A DNA stretch of 64,000 nt from Streptomyces sp. NBC_01478 (GTDB lineage: Bacteria > Actinomycetota > Actinomycetes > Streptomycetales > Streptomycetaceae), in contig NZ_CP109444.1 of NCBI RefSeq assembly GCF_036227225.1, positions 124,001 through 188,000 of the forward strand, given 5' to 3'. The translations under genes and the position numbers were made by a program. The notes under the pieces are model-generated. The model saw nothing but the letters and a program-made list of their open reading frames with translations. It was not told where the DNA came from and searched no databases. The first letter of the stretch is position 1, and each line of letters starts with the position of its first letter. This document shows positions 8,593 to 16,931 of the stretch, piece by piece.

Positions 8593-10053
8593 TCATGGCG
8601 ATCCGTGTGGATGGTCGTGAATCCAGGACAGGCCTCCGAGGTCGAGGCGGGAGCGTGCGCGGGTGACAGCGACGTAGGCAAGACGGGCGTCTGCGTCGTC
8701 GATGGGTCCAGGTACGGCCCGGCCTTCGGCATCTTGCTGATCGGTGTCCCTGGGCGGGGTGAAATCATCAGCGATCTTCACGCGGGGCCATTCGCGGCCT
8801 TTGGCTTTGTGCGCGGTCGACACGGTCACCTGGGCGTGCTGCTCGGGCACGAGCCGAGCGACGGCGGCGAGGATGGCGTCGGTGCCGTGGGTGTCGACGA
8901 GGTCGACCAGGGGCTGCAGGTCGCGGCCGGCCGGGTCGTGGGCGGCGTAGTCCTGCAGTTCGCCCCAGGAGGGGAACAGGATCAGTTCGGGGTGGGTGGT
9001 GCGGCGGCCGTCTTTCAGGTCACGGGCGGCCAGGGCCAGGGCGCGCAGGCTGTCTCCTACCTCAACCAGCGCAACGCGGCATCCGGCGGTCATCAGGTCC
9101 ATGACCTGGGCCATGGCGCCGACGTTGGTGCGGCACAGCACCGCGTCGGGCCGGGTGAGGGGGCCGAGTTCGGTGGGCACGGCGGGGGTGCCGGTCAGGC
9201 GGAGGGGGGCGTCGGCCAGGTGCAGCCACCGGTTTGCTTCTGCGGCGAGGAGGGGGCCGAAGCGGAAGGACTGGGACAGGGTCAGCTGGGTGCCGTCGAA
9301 GCCGGTCATGACGTCTTTGGCGCCGCGCCAGTGGTAGATGGCCTGGGCGGAGTCGCCGACCATGACGAGCTGGGCATGGTCGCGCTGGCTGAGGAAGACC
9401 TGTTCGACGACGGGGTTGGTGTCCTGGGCCTCGTCCAGGAGCAGGAAGTCGGCCTGGATGCGCGGCCGGGTGAGGGCCCAGATCTTCAGGTAGTGGTCGT
9501 GCTCGAAACGGACCGCGCCGTCGTCCGGGTGTTGCAGGTCAGCCCAGGCCTTGCGGGCGAACGGCACGATGTGAGCGGCGAGTTGGGCGTGCAGGTCGGT
9601 GTGTTCCAGGCCGCGTAGTGGCGGCACGTGGTGGCCGGTGATGGCTTCGTCCGCGGTGTGGCAGAAGCGGGTGACGGTGCGCAGCGTGGCGTTGGAGAGG
9701 GCCTTTGGAGTCACCTCGCAGTCGCCGATGCGGATGCCTTTGGTGATACCGAGGGCCTGTCCGGTCTGCCAGGCCGGACGGCGCGGCGCGTTCAGGCGGC
9801 GGCTGTAGCGGTGGCCGACGGCCGCGTAGGCCAGGGCATGCGCGGTCCTGCACTGGACGGTATTCGGGAAGCGGGCGCCTGCCGCCTGGGCGACGGGCCG
9901 GTTGAAGGCGAGATAGCGGCCGCGGCGCCGGGTGGCGTGGGCGAGGAGGGCGAGGGTGGTGGTCTTGCCAGTGCCGGCACCGGCCTGCAGGGCGAGGTGG
10001 TCGCCGGCCTGGAAGGCGTCGGCTGCTGCGGCCTGCTCGTCGGTCGGTTTCAT
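8593..10053 (-). CDS. UvrD/PcrA-like superfamily 1 helicase
   Basis: A 486-aa protein with the SF1 motifs in order: Q motif (TDEQAAAADAF), Walker A (QAGAGTGKTTT, residues 23-33), Walker B (LLLDEAQDTNP, DEAQD at 207-211), motif III (VMVGDSAQAIYHWRG), motif V (STAHKAKGREW) and motif VI (AYVAVTRARSRLDL). It is shorter than housekeeping UvrD and lacks long 1B/2B insertions, as in accessory helicases of phage-defence or plasmid loci. The ATG at 10053 overlaps the stop of the upstream gene by 4 bp, so it is translationally coupled in an operon with the two genes before it. Confidence 0.93.
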   Translation of the reverse strand: MKPTDEQAAAADAFQAGDHLALQAGAGTGKTTTLALLAHATRRRGRYLAFNRPVAQAAGARFPNTVQCRTAHALAYAAVGHRYSRRLNAPRRPAWQTGQALGITKGIRIGDCEVTPKALSNATLRTVTRFCHTADEAITGHHVPPLRGLEHTDLHAQLAAHIVPFARKAWADLQHPDDGAVRFEHDHYLKIWALTRPRIQADFLLLDEAQDTNPVVEQVFLSQRDHAQLVMVGDSAQAIYHWRGAKDVMTGFDGTQLTLSQSFRFGPLLAAEANRWLHLADAPLRLTGTPAVPTELGPLTRPDAVLCRTNVGAMAQVMDLMTAGCRVALVEVGDSLRALALAARDLKDGRRTTHPELILFPSWGELQDYAAHDPAGRDLQPLVDLVDTHGTDAILAAVARLVPEQHAQVTVSTAHKAKGREWPRVKIADDFTPPRDTDQQDAEGRAVPGPIDDADARLAYVAVTRARSRLDLGGLSWIHDHPHGSP

Positions 10054-10526
10054 GGCGTGGGCCTCTCGGGGAGCCGGGTGAGTGCGTGCCCGACTGCGGA
10101 GAGCAGGTGGGCGGGGGTGGTGTGGGCCAGGAGTTCGCCCACCTCCCGGTCCAGGCGGTCGGTCTCCTGGTCGGCGTGCTGGGCCAGGGCCCGGTGCAGG
10201 GCCAGTTCCACGAAGCACTCGGGGCTCTGGTGCGCGCGGCGAGCGGCGGCCTTGAGGGCTGCGTGGGCGGCGGTCGGGAGGGCGACGTTGAGAAGCACCT
10301 TGTGGTCGGCGTCGGGGTAGTGCGTGGTGATCACGTCGATGGGCAGCCGTGCCCCGAGCCGGTGGCGCAGCCTGCGGGCGGCCTGGTGAGGGGTCTTGGC
10401 GTGGACGAGGGCCATGAGGCGGGTGGTGTCGTGGTTGGCGGCGAGCGGCAGTACGCGGGTGGCGTCGCGGAGTTCGGCTTGGGCCAGGGGGCGGGTGAGC
10501 ACGATTTCCAGGGCGTGGTGCGGCAT
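10050..10526 (-). CDS. conserved hypothetical protein, possible RHH-like DNA-binding protein
   Basis: A 158-aa protein. The first half is alpha/beta (LEIVLTRPLAQAELRDATRV). The second half, HKVLLNVALPTAAHAALKAA then a long amphipathic helix, resembles the strand-helix-helix of ribbon-helix-helix proteins. Start 10526 lies 6 bases after GGGGAGGGG; the ATG at 10532 would touch the Shine-Dalgarno. It sits between a DUF6083 gene and the helicase with overlapping ends, so it probably acts with the helicase. Function unknown. Confidence 0.6.
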   Translation of the reverse strand: MPHHALEIVLTRPLAQAELRDATRVLPLAANHDTTRLMALVHAKTPHQAARRLRHRLGARLPIDVITTHYPDADHKVLLNVALPTAAHAALKAAARRAHQSPECFVELALHRALAQHADQETDRLDREVGELLAHTTPAHLLSAVGHALTRLPERPTP

Positions 10527-10528
10527 CG

Positions 10529-11398
10529 TCATCCCCTCCCCTGCCGGCGGTCCGGGGGTTGGGGCAGTCGGGTGTGGATGTGTGCCGCGTGCAGGAGGGG
10601 GTCGAAGGGCTGCCATCCGGCCAGGGCGAGTTCGGCGGCGCCGGATGCGACGTGTGCGGGGCAGCGTTGGGCGCGCCAGCGCAGTTGTTCGCTGTAGGGG
10701 AGCTTGCCGAGGTCGTAGACGGCCATCAGGCCGTCGGGCAGGGCGAGTTGGCCGTGCTGCGCTGTGGCCGGCAGCAGTCTCCAGGTCCCGGTCGGGCCGG
10801 TGGGGGCAGGGATCGTGTGGGTGCAGCGGTGTCGGTGGCGGGTCTGGGCCACGCAGCGCAGATCGTTGAGGGGGCGTTCGGCGAGGTAGCGGCAGAGCAG
10901 GATCTGCACGACGGGGCGGTCGGGCTCGCCGGTGTCGGCATCGGTGACGGTGGCGGGTTGTGTGCTGGTGGCCGGGGCCGGGGTGAAGACGCCGGTGTCG
11001 ATCATGCGGCGGGTACGGACGGCGAGTTGGCGTCGGATCGCTTCGAGGCCCGGGGCCGTGTGGCAGGTGGGGGTGCGGCGGGGGCAGAGCAGGGCGTGCG
11101 GGATGCGGCACCAGTCGCTGCCGTCGCCGTGTGGGTGGGCGATGCCGCCGCTCAGGTGCCAGCGGCAGGATTCGGGGATGTCGGCGGCGGTCAGTTCGCC
11201 GGGGTGCAGGGCGATGGGCCGCTGGTCGGTGCGCTGGTAGAGATCGATGCGGTTGCCGCACTGACGGCAGAGGTGGCTCTGGCCGGCGCGCAGCAGGCGG
11301 CTGGGACTGGTGCCGGCCACCCGCAGAGGTCGGGGGCGGCGGGCGGTGCGGGAGCTGCCGTCCCAGTGGCGGCCGGCGGGGGTGGGAGTAGGGCACAT
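10529..11398 (-). CDS. DUF6083-type zinc-binding protein
   Basis: A 290-aa protein. The diagnostic block is CRQCGNRIDLYQRTDQRPIA, followed by HPGELTAADIPESCRWHLSG and CRIPHALLCP; the Cys and His residues probably bind zinc. The C-terminal half has a second cluster (LRCVAQTRHRHRCTH) and CPAH. DUF6083 proteins are common and unstudied in streptomycetes. It is the first gene of the operon leading to the helicase. The 170 bp upstream hold its promoter; a GAACG/CGTTC inverted repeat lies at about 11487-11509. Confidence 0.8.
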   Translation of the reverse strand: MCPTPTPAGRHWDGSSRTARRPRPLRVAGTSPSRLLRAGQSHLCRQCGNRIDLYQRTDQRPIALHPGELTAADIPESCRWHLSGGIAHPHGDGSDWCRIPHALLCPRRTPTCHTAPGLEAIRRQLAVRTRRMIDTGVFTPAPATSTQPATVTDADTGEPDRPVVQILLCRYLAERPLNDLRCVAQTRHRHRCTHTIPAPTGPTGTWRLLPATAQHGQLALPDGLMAVYDLGKLPYSEQLRWRAQRCPAHVASGAAELALAGWQPFDPLLHAAHIHTRLPQPPDRRQGRG

Positions 11399-11568
11399 GA
11401 CGAGGACCGTGCCAGGCGACACGCGGCGAAAGGTGCCGGAGCGGCCAGTATGTCCTCCGACCGGCCCAGCCGGAGCGAACGGACATGCGAACGAACGGTC
11501 TTGCGTTCTATGCCTGCTCGCCGGTTCGGGTGATTTACGGCGAGGTTCGCGAAGGGCGTGCCGGCAGA

Positions 11569-11832
11569 TCAGGGGCCTTGCGCACCGGGCGGGGTGTGGT
11601 CGTCACAGAGGGGGGCCAGCAGGTGCTCGATGGGTACGTCGAAGGCGTGGGCGAGGGCGTGCCAGGTGGTGACGCTGCCGGTGGTGCGACCGTGTTCGAG
11701 GTCGATGAGGGTGCGCCGGGCCAGGCCGCTGCGGCCTGCGAGTTCGTCGAAGGTCCAGCCACGCTCGCCCCGCAGGCGCGCCAGCGTTACGCGCAGCGCG
11801 GTGAGGTCGGGGTCGGGCGGCAAGATCGTCAC
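11569..11832 (-). CDS. small XRE-family repressor
   Basis: An 87-aa protein that is almost entirely an XRE HTH: LTALRVTLARLRGERGWTFD, ELAGRSGLARRTLIDLEHGR, VTTWHALAHAFDVPIEHLLA. The start is taken as GTG 11832; an ATG at 11883 would place the operator palindrome inside the coding region. Two near-identical palindromes at 11867-11884 and 11912-11929 sit in the divergent gap to the gene at 12006, and the protein is the natural candidate to bind them and control both directions. Confidence 0.85.
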   Translation of the reverse strand: MTILPPDPDLTALRVTLARLRGERGWTFDELAGRSGLARRTLIDLEHGRTTGSVTTWHALAHAFDVPIEHLLAPLCDDHTPPGAQGP

Positions 11833-11866
11833 TCCACCATCCGACGGTGCAGGACCCTGCCCTGTC

Positions 11867-11884
11867 AGTGCAGACCTCTGCACT
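11867..11884. promoter_or_regulatory. 18-bp palindromic operator, copy 1
   Basis: AGTGCAGA-CC-TCTGCACT has perfect 8-bp arms. It lies 35 bp upstream of the XRE start at 11832. A weaker relative (GGTGCAGG-AC-CCTGCC) lies at about 11846-11861, which could be a third, low-affinity site. Confidence 0.7.
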
Positions 11885-11911
11885 ATCTGGCGAGGCGGGA
11901 GTGACGTTCAC

Positions 11912-11929
11912 AGTGCAGAGATCTGCACT
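11912..11929. promoter_or_regulatory. 18-bp palindromic operator, copy 2
   Basis: AGTGCAGA-GA-TCTGCACT has the same 8-bp arms as the site at 11867. Centres are 45 bp apart, a little over four helical turns, so both sites face roughly the same side of the DNA. It lies 77 bp before the divergent gene at 12006. Confidence 0.7.
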
Positions 11930-12005
11930 ACCGTGCGTTCGTTCCGGCCTCCAACGGCCGGGCACCGACCACCGCGGCACGGACAGAGGGGAGGACGACC
12001 AGCAG

Positions 12006-13034
12006 ATGAGGCTTGCCCGCGTGCATGCCGCAGTGCGGCGCATCTGGACCGTGGAGCTGCGTCCGCAGGCAGGCGGCCCCACGCTTGTCTGCCCCTCCTG
12101 CACCGCCCACACCTCTCCCCTCACGTCCTCCTCCGCACGGTCCGCCGCCCTGGCGCATCTGGCCTGCCACGCCCGCGCCGACGCGCTGCCGGTGTATCTG
12201 CGCAGCTGTCAGTGCCGGGCGCAGGGCTGTTCGTGGCATCCGCGTCACCGCGGATGTGCCGGGCCGGTACGTCTTGCCCTCACCCGTGACCGCGGCGGCC
12301 GCACCTGGCGACTGGCCGATGCCTGCACGGCCTGTGCGGGGGCGACCAGTCATACCTCCGTGGTGCCGGACACCCTGCCCGGCTCCACCCGGCCGCACTC
12401 CTCCCCCGGACCTCCGTCCCCTGCCCGCGTCGGTCTCCGCCCGGAATCCGACGAGCGGGTACGCGTGCGGGAGATGCTCACCTACCTCGGCGCCGCGCTG
12501 CCCCGGTTCACCTCCCCCGCCGCCCGGCTGCTGGGCCTGCAGTGCGCCCTGCGCGCCGACACCCGCGGCCATGTACGCCTGCCGGCGGGACTGCTGCGCG
12601 GCATGCGCCTGCGCGGGCACCGGGACCTGTGGCAGGAGTTGGCCCACGCCGGCTGGCTGGAGCCTTCGGGTCCCAGGTCGGCCCTCGTACAGCTGCGGCT
12701 GCTCGATGCCACGGTCCTGGAGCAGGCGCCCGGTCGCCGCGCCCGCTGCCGCGCCGCCCACTGGGCGCTGCATCCCGCCCCGCTGGCCCTGCCGGCGGCA
12801 CCGGCCGCCCTGCGGCTGGCCGCTCTGGCCCTGGCCGCGCACACCTCCGTCGACACCGAACACAGCACCGACATGGACACTCTCGCCCGCCTGTGCGGGC
12901 ACTCTCCGCAGCAGACCGGAGAACTTCTCGACCGGCTGGTGACAACAGGCACCCTGACAACCTGGCACCACAACCGGGAAACCGACGAGGCAGTCTGGCA
13001 ACTGCCCCAGCCCCGGCGCACGAACCCGCCCTGA
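12006..13034 (+). CDS. conserved hypothetical protein with zinc-like N-terminus and helical C-terminus
   Basis: A 342-aa protein. The N-terminus carries CPSC near residue 33 and a CQCRAQGCSWHPRHRGC cluster, followed by a second CTAC and a Pro/Ser linker. The C-terminal half (VREMLTYLGAALPRFTSPAA, then LQCALRADTRGHVRLPAGLL) looks like tandem winged-helix units and ends in MDTLARLCGHSPQQTGELLD, also HTH-like. I recognise no named family. Start 12006 follows GAGGGGAGG. It is divergent from the small XRE repressor, with the twin palindromes between them. Confidence 0.65.
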   Translation: MRLARVHAAVRRIWTVELRPQAGGPTLVCPSCTAHTSPLTSSSARSAALAHLACHARADALPVYLRSCQCRAQGCSWHPRHRGCAGPVRLALTRDRGGRTWRLADACTACAGATSHTSVVPDTLPGSTRPHSSPGPPSPARVGLRPESDERVRVREMLTYLGAALPRFTSPAARLLGLQCALRADTRGHVRLPAGLLRGMRLRGHRDLWQELAHAGWLEPSGPRSALVQLRLLDATVLEQAPGRRARCRAAHWALHPAPLALPAAPAALRLAALALAAHTSVDTEHSTDMDTLARLCGHSPQQTGELLDRLVTTGTLTTWHHNRETDEAVWQLPQPRRTNPP

Positions 13035-13272
13035 GGCAGGCCCCCAAAGGCACCAGACAGCATGGCCCTGGCCTCCGCGCCGAACAGCGGACGCCACTCA
13101 AGAGGAACAACCAGCTCCGCCTGTCCGTAATATCTCTAAACCAAGGCACGTTGCAGCAGTGGTGGCGTCCACCGGCGCCACCAGCACAGACAAAGAGGGA
13201 TGCTGCCCCAATCCGGGACCACCCCCGCACACGCTGCACCACGGCCGCATAACCGAGGAAAGGTCAAGCGAC

Positions 13273-13866
13273 ATGTCCGAAGGCACGACTAGCACCACGG
13301 AACTGACATCGCAGTACATCGCCCAGGTGACCGGCGACCTCGAACGCAACCTCAAGGAGCAGGAACGCATCGGCGCGGAAATCACCACCCTGCAGGAGCA
13401 GTTGGCCGCCCTGCAACAGGACCACACTGTGCTGGTGAACATGCAGCAGGCGCTCGGCATCACGGAATCACCGGCCGAGCCCGCAGCAACCCCCGAGAGC
13501 GCCACCGCGCTCTCCCCCCGAAAGGACGCCGACGCCGACCCTCGCGGCAAGCGAAAGGCGAAGGCCGCGCCCAAGGCGGCTGCAGCGAAGACAGCCCAGC
13601 CCACCCTGGTGGAACTCATCCGCCGCCACCTCGCCGAGCAGAACGAACCGCGCTCCGCTACCGAAATTTCCACCGCGCTCGGCCAGGCCCATCCCGAGCG
13701 CGATATCAAGACCAAGGTCGTACGGGTGACCCTCGAAGGGCTCGTGGCCAAGAGCCAGGCTCAACGGAACAAGCAGGGCGCCTCGGTCTACTACACCGCC
13801 CCCGAGGCAGCGGAGCCGACGGCTGTGGCGCAAGCCGAGAAGCAGCCCGAAGACACGGACCGCTGA
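13273..13866 (+). CDS. coiled-coil protein with C-terminal winged helix
   Basis: A 197-aa protein in three parts. Residues about 15-60 form a coiled coil (QYIAQVTGDLERNLKEQERI, then EITTLQEQLAALQQDHTVLV). A low-complexity Ala/Lys/Pro linker follows (about 65-105). The C-terminus (LVELIRRHLAEQNEPRSATE, then HPERDIKTKVVRVTLEGLVA and VYYTAPE) looks like a winged helix. It may be a dimeric DNA-binding protein. Start 13273 is preceded by GAGGAAAGG. It stands alone between short intergenic stretches. Confidence 0.7.
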   Translation: MSEGTTSTTELTSQYIAQVTGDLERNLKEQERIGAEITTLQEQLAALQQDHTVLVNMQQALGITESPAEPAATPESATALSPRKDADADPRGKRKAKAAPKAAAAKTAQPTLVELIRRHLAEQNEPRSATEISTALGQAHPERDIKTKVVRVTLEGLVAKSQAQRNKQGASVYYTAPEAAEPTAVAQAEKQPEDTDR

Positions 13867-14225
13867 AGCCCAAGGGCAGCAACCGCACGGCCTCATCGTC
13901 CGAGCCCGCTGCCACCCCGCCCATCTGGATGGCGGTTACCGATCCTGGTGTGCCGAAACCCAACGATTGTCACCAGCAGAACCGGTTCGAGGCTGAGTGA
14001 GGCCAGCCGAAGCCGCCGGGTTGTCACCACCAAAGCACACGGCCTGGCACAACCACTCCCACTGCAGTCCTTCTGACACCGGTAGCGAAGATCGGGCAGC
14101 AGCGGCCCAGCCTTCGCCTGCCTGATCCCTTCGGACGCATCCATCTCGCTCTGCTGACAGCTGATGCTCTGTCAGTGGGGGGCGAAAGACTGCTTCCTTC
14201 CGTATCCGAACCGAAGGGAACAGCC
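13867..14225. other. intergenic region with an upstream inverted repeat
   Basis: No convincing gene in these 359 bases. The only clear structure is CTGACAG (14154-14160) paired with CTGTCAG (14169-14175), an 8-base centre, 50 bp before the GTG start of the next gene. It could be an operator. Confidence 0.45.
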
Positions 14226-15134
14226 GTGGCAGTGGTGACGAACGAGGTCGCGGTAGCCGATATGAGACGGCTGGGTCGTGCCGAGCCCCTGGAGCCCTAC
14301 CCCGGCAGGGCGCGTGAGCCGTGGAAGTGCCGGTGTCTCAACCAGCACTGCGGGAAGATCATCTACCCTAACCGGAACAACGTGATGAGCGGGCAGGGAG
14401 CCTGCAAGTACTGTGCGCCCAACGCGCCCGTCGACCCCACGACGGCTGAGACCGTGATGCTCGGCCACGGCTTCGCCGTCCTCGTGCCGTTCCCCGGCAC
14501 CGGGAAGCCGTGGCTGTCGAAGTGCGCCGCTGCCGGCCACCTGGTCGCCCCTCGCTACGACAACATCACGGGCCGCGGCGGACAGTGCCGGTTCTGTACC
14601 CACCGCGGGCCTGGCGACCCGGAGCAGGCGCTGGCGGACATGAAGGCAGCCTGCTTCACTCCCCTGGAGCCCTACCGGAATGCCAGTACCCCCTGGAAGT
14701 CGCTGTGCGACGGCTGCGGAACCATCGTCTCCCCGAATCTGAACAATGTACGAACCCGCGGACGATGCTGCCCGCGTTGCGCAAAGTACGGCCTGAACCC
14801 TGCCGCGCCGACATGGCTGTATGTCATGGCACACGTGGTCTTCGGCGCGGTGAAGATCGGCATCACCGGCCGCCAGGCACACGAAGACCGCATCGCCCGC
14901 CTTGAGGGATCAGGATGGACTGTGGTGCGGACTTGGCCGTTCGACACAGGCACGGCCGCCTACCGCATCGAACAGATCGCCCTGAAGCGATTGCGCGCTC
15001 AGGGGCACGGTCCGTACCTCACCGCCGAGCAGATCTCAGCCGGGGGTTGGACCGAGACCTTCAACGCCGCCACCGTGACAGCGGACACGCTGTGCCGCAT
15101 GGTCACAGATGCCCTGACACAACCGCCGGCGTAG
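14226..15134 (+). CDS. zinc-knuckle repeat protein with GIY-YIG-like nuclease domain
   Basis: A 302-aa protein. Three repeats occur in the first two thirds, each with CxxxC or CxxC, an I/V-x-P-x-x-x-N segment (KIIYPNRNNV, HLVAPRYDNI, TIVSPNLNNV), then a Gly-rich turn and CxxC (CKYC, CRFC, CPRC). They resemble treble-clef or zinc-ribbon units. The C-terminus, TWLYVMAHVVFGAVKIGITG with Trp and a Glu in YRIEQIALKRLR, fits a divergent GIY-YIG fold with KIGIT as the second motif. A sequence-specific endonuclease is likely. Start is GTG 14226 behind GAAGGGAA. It stands alone, as homing or defence nucleases often do. Confidence 0.7.
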   Translation: MAVVTNEVAVADMRRLGRAEPLEPYPGRAREPWKCRCLNQHCGKIIYPNRNNVMSGQGACKYCAPNAPVDPTTAETVMLGHGFAVLVPFPGTGKPWLSKCAAAGHLVAPRYDNITGRGGQCRFCTHRGPGDPEQALADMKAACFTPLEPYRNASTPWKSLCDGCGTIVSPNLNNVRTRGRCCPRCAKYGLNPAAPTWLYVMAHVVFGAVKIGITGRQAHEDRIARLEGSGWTVVRTWPFDTGTAAYRIEQIALKRLRAQGHGPYLTAEQISAGGWTETFNAATVTADTLCRMVTDALTQPPA

Positions 15135-15271
15135 ACACCCACCGGCATGCCGTGCCTGCGCCGGCTGTCGCGGGCGAGCGCGGGCCGCCGACGGTGTTTG
15201 ACGACCCCGAATCCCCGACCCGCTTCAGCCATGGCGCTGGGTCCTGGCGACATGCGGCTGCCGCTGTGACA

Positions 15272-15535
15272 TCAGCCGTGCGTCGGCTCGCCTGGGATGT
15301 GCGGGCAGATCCCTTGCCCATCCCTCTCGTGGTCGGCGAGGTGGAGGGCCAGTGCGGCGGCGTCCCAGATCTCCAGGTCGACCTGATGCGCCTGGGCGGC
15401 TTCGTCGATCAGGGTCGTGCCGTTTCCTGGTGGGCACGGCGGTCACCGTGAAGTAGATGACGCGGTCAACGGGTGTGCCCTGCCCGCAGATCGATGCGAG
15501 GTCCTTTCGGATCTTGTCGGCGCCCGCGTTCAGTG
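15272..15535 (-). pseudogene. frameshifted fragment of a larger accessory protein
   Basis: Two minus frames join into one sensible protein: ADKIRKDLASICGQGTPVDR and VIYFTVTAVPTRKRH in one, then LIDEAAQAHQVDLEIWDAAA and LALHLADHERDG in the next, ending at TGA 15274-15272. The change of frame falls near 15425. The pattern of a strand-rich FTVxxVP segment followed by LEIxDxxALAxxLADxE is familiar from the N-terminal part of large streptomycete NTPase/TPR accessory proteins, but I cannot name a family. Its upstream part is missing, cut near the nitrilase gene's end. Confidence 0.55.
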
Positions 15536-16468
15536 GGCGGGGCGCAGGGTGGGATCGAGGGTAAGACGGTTGTCGGTGGGATGGTGGCCTTCGGGACTGA
15601 AGGGCGGGACAGCGGCGGGGAGGCAGTCGGCGATCAGGAGGCAGTCGTACTGGCGGTCTTCGGCGCCGGCGGCGACCAGGGGCTCGCCGTCGGGGCCCCA
15701 GATGCCGGAGTTTCCCTGGTACTGCCAGCAGCCTGCCGGGACCTGTTCCCAGCCCCGGCGGTTGGCGTAGGCGATGAACAGCCGCCAGATGCTGGCCATG
15801 GCGGGGATGATGTGGCGGGTGGCGTCCTGGTAGGGCACCTGGCTCATGGTCCCGTCTGCCAGGCGGAAGTGGCCGTCGGCCGCCGTGGGGCCCAGCACGA
15901 TCTTCGCTCCCCGCTCGGCCAGATACTGGTAGAGCGGCGGGAACTCGCACTCATAGCAGTTGAGGACGCCCACCTCGACGTCGTTCAAGGAGACGATGGG
16001 CGGCAGGTCCTGACCGAAGGAGTAGTTGCGTCGCTCGGCTGCCCCGTACAGGTGGGTCTTGCGGTAGTTGGCCGTCACCTGGCCGTCGGCAGTGATCACG
16101 CTGATGGAATCGTAGAAGAGTGCCTCGTCGCGTTCGGGATAGGGCAGCACCACAGCCAGGCCGTTCTCCTTGGCTGCCAGTCGGGCGCGCTCGACCGAGG
16201 GGCCCTCACGGTGTTCTGCCAGTTCCCGGCACTGCTCGGGGCCGATGGCGTAGCCGGTGGTGTACTTCTCCGGGAAAACCAGCGCCTGGCAGCCGTAGGA
16301 CGCCGCCAGCGCCGTGACCTCGACCAGGCGCTCAAGGTTCTCCCGCACCGCCTCACGGCTGCCGACCGGCCCCTGCCCCTGGTACAGCGCCACCCGCAGG
16401 CCCTCGCCAGCGGCAGGAGGAGTCCGCGCAGCGGAGCGGGACACAACACGAACGGGCTGCTTCATCAA
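15530..16468 (-). CDS. carbon-nitrogen hydrolase (nitrilase superfamily)
   Basis: A 312-aa enzyme with the nitrilase triad: Glu67 in LVFPEKYTTGY, Lys137 in NYRKTHLYG and Cys171 in LNCYECEFPP. The superfamily hydrolyses nitriles, amides or carbamoyl groups through a thioester on the Cys. Its length and Arg/Tyr-rich KTHLYGAAERRNYSFG loop fit the amidase branches better than true nitrilases. The first 20 residues are not conserved-looking, so the true start may be later, for example near GEGLRVALYQ. It is a stand-alone gene flanked by two gene fragments, a pattern seen at insertion-prone sites. Confidence 0.9.
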   Translation of the reverse strand: MMKQPVRVVSRSAARTPPAAGEGLRVALYQGQGPVGSREAVRENLERLVEVTALAASYGCQALVFPEKYTTGYAIGPEQCRELAEHREGPSVERARLAAKENGLAVVLPYPERDEALFYDSISVITADGQVTANYRKTHLYGAAERRNYSFGQDLPPIVSLNDVEVGVLNCYECEFPPLYQYLAERGAKIVLGPTAADGHFRLADGTMSQVPYQDATRHIIPAMASIWRLFIAYANRRGWEQVPAGCWQYQGNSGIWGPDGEPLVAAGAEDRQYDCLLIADCLPAAVPPFSPEGHHPTDNRLTLDPTLRPAH

Positions 16469-16713
16469 CAGAGTAACTTTCCGTGATCAGCGATCCGCGT
16501 GACCGCCACCGCAGCAAGAACGAATCATGACGCCACCGGATACCGTCATGATCAAGACCTCCATCCAGCCCTCCATCGGCAGGGCCATGCAATGCCCTCG
16601 GCCCCAGAGAGCTGCTCGACGGTGCAGAACCTCGGTCCACCCACGACAGCACTGCTGGTTACAGGCCGTCACTTTGGAGCTGGCCGTCCTTGGGGATTTT
16701 CCGGTGGCCACTG

Positions 16714-16885
16714 TCACTCCGGCCTGGCCCGCGGGGCGGGTACGTCGTCGGCCGGGAAGGAGATGAGTCTGAGGCGGTACAGCACCCAGCGCACGGCCTT
16801 TCGCTGCGCCCCAGGGATGCGGCCAGCTGCTGAACGGGGGTGCCGGCGAGGACCTCGGCACGTAGGTAGTCAGTGTGTGTCGTGC
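16714..16885 (-). pseudogene. frameshifted C-terminal HTH fragment
   Basis: YLRAEVLAGTPVQQLAASLG and RSE lie in one minus frame; VRWVLYRLRLISFPADDVP and the natural stop (TGA at 16716-16714) lie in the next. Joined, they form a helix-turn-helix tail of the type DLRxEVLAGxxVxxLAAxxGRSExAVxWVLxRLRL. The rest of the gene upstream is gone. It lies 46 bp beyond the end of the next operon. Confidence 0.5.
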
Positions 16886-16931
16886 AGCGCAGTGCGCCGG
16901 AACGGGCGGAGTCCGGCCGCGGTGACCGTGG

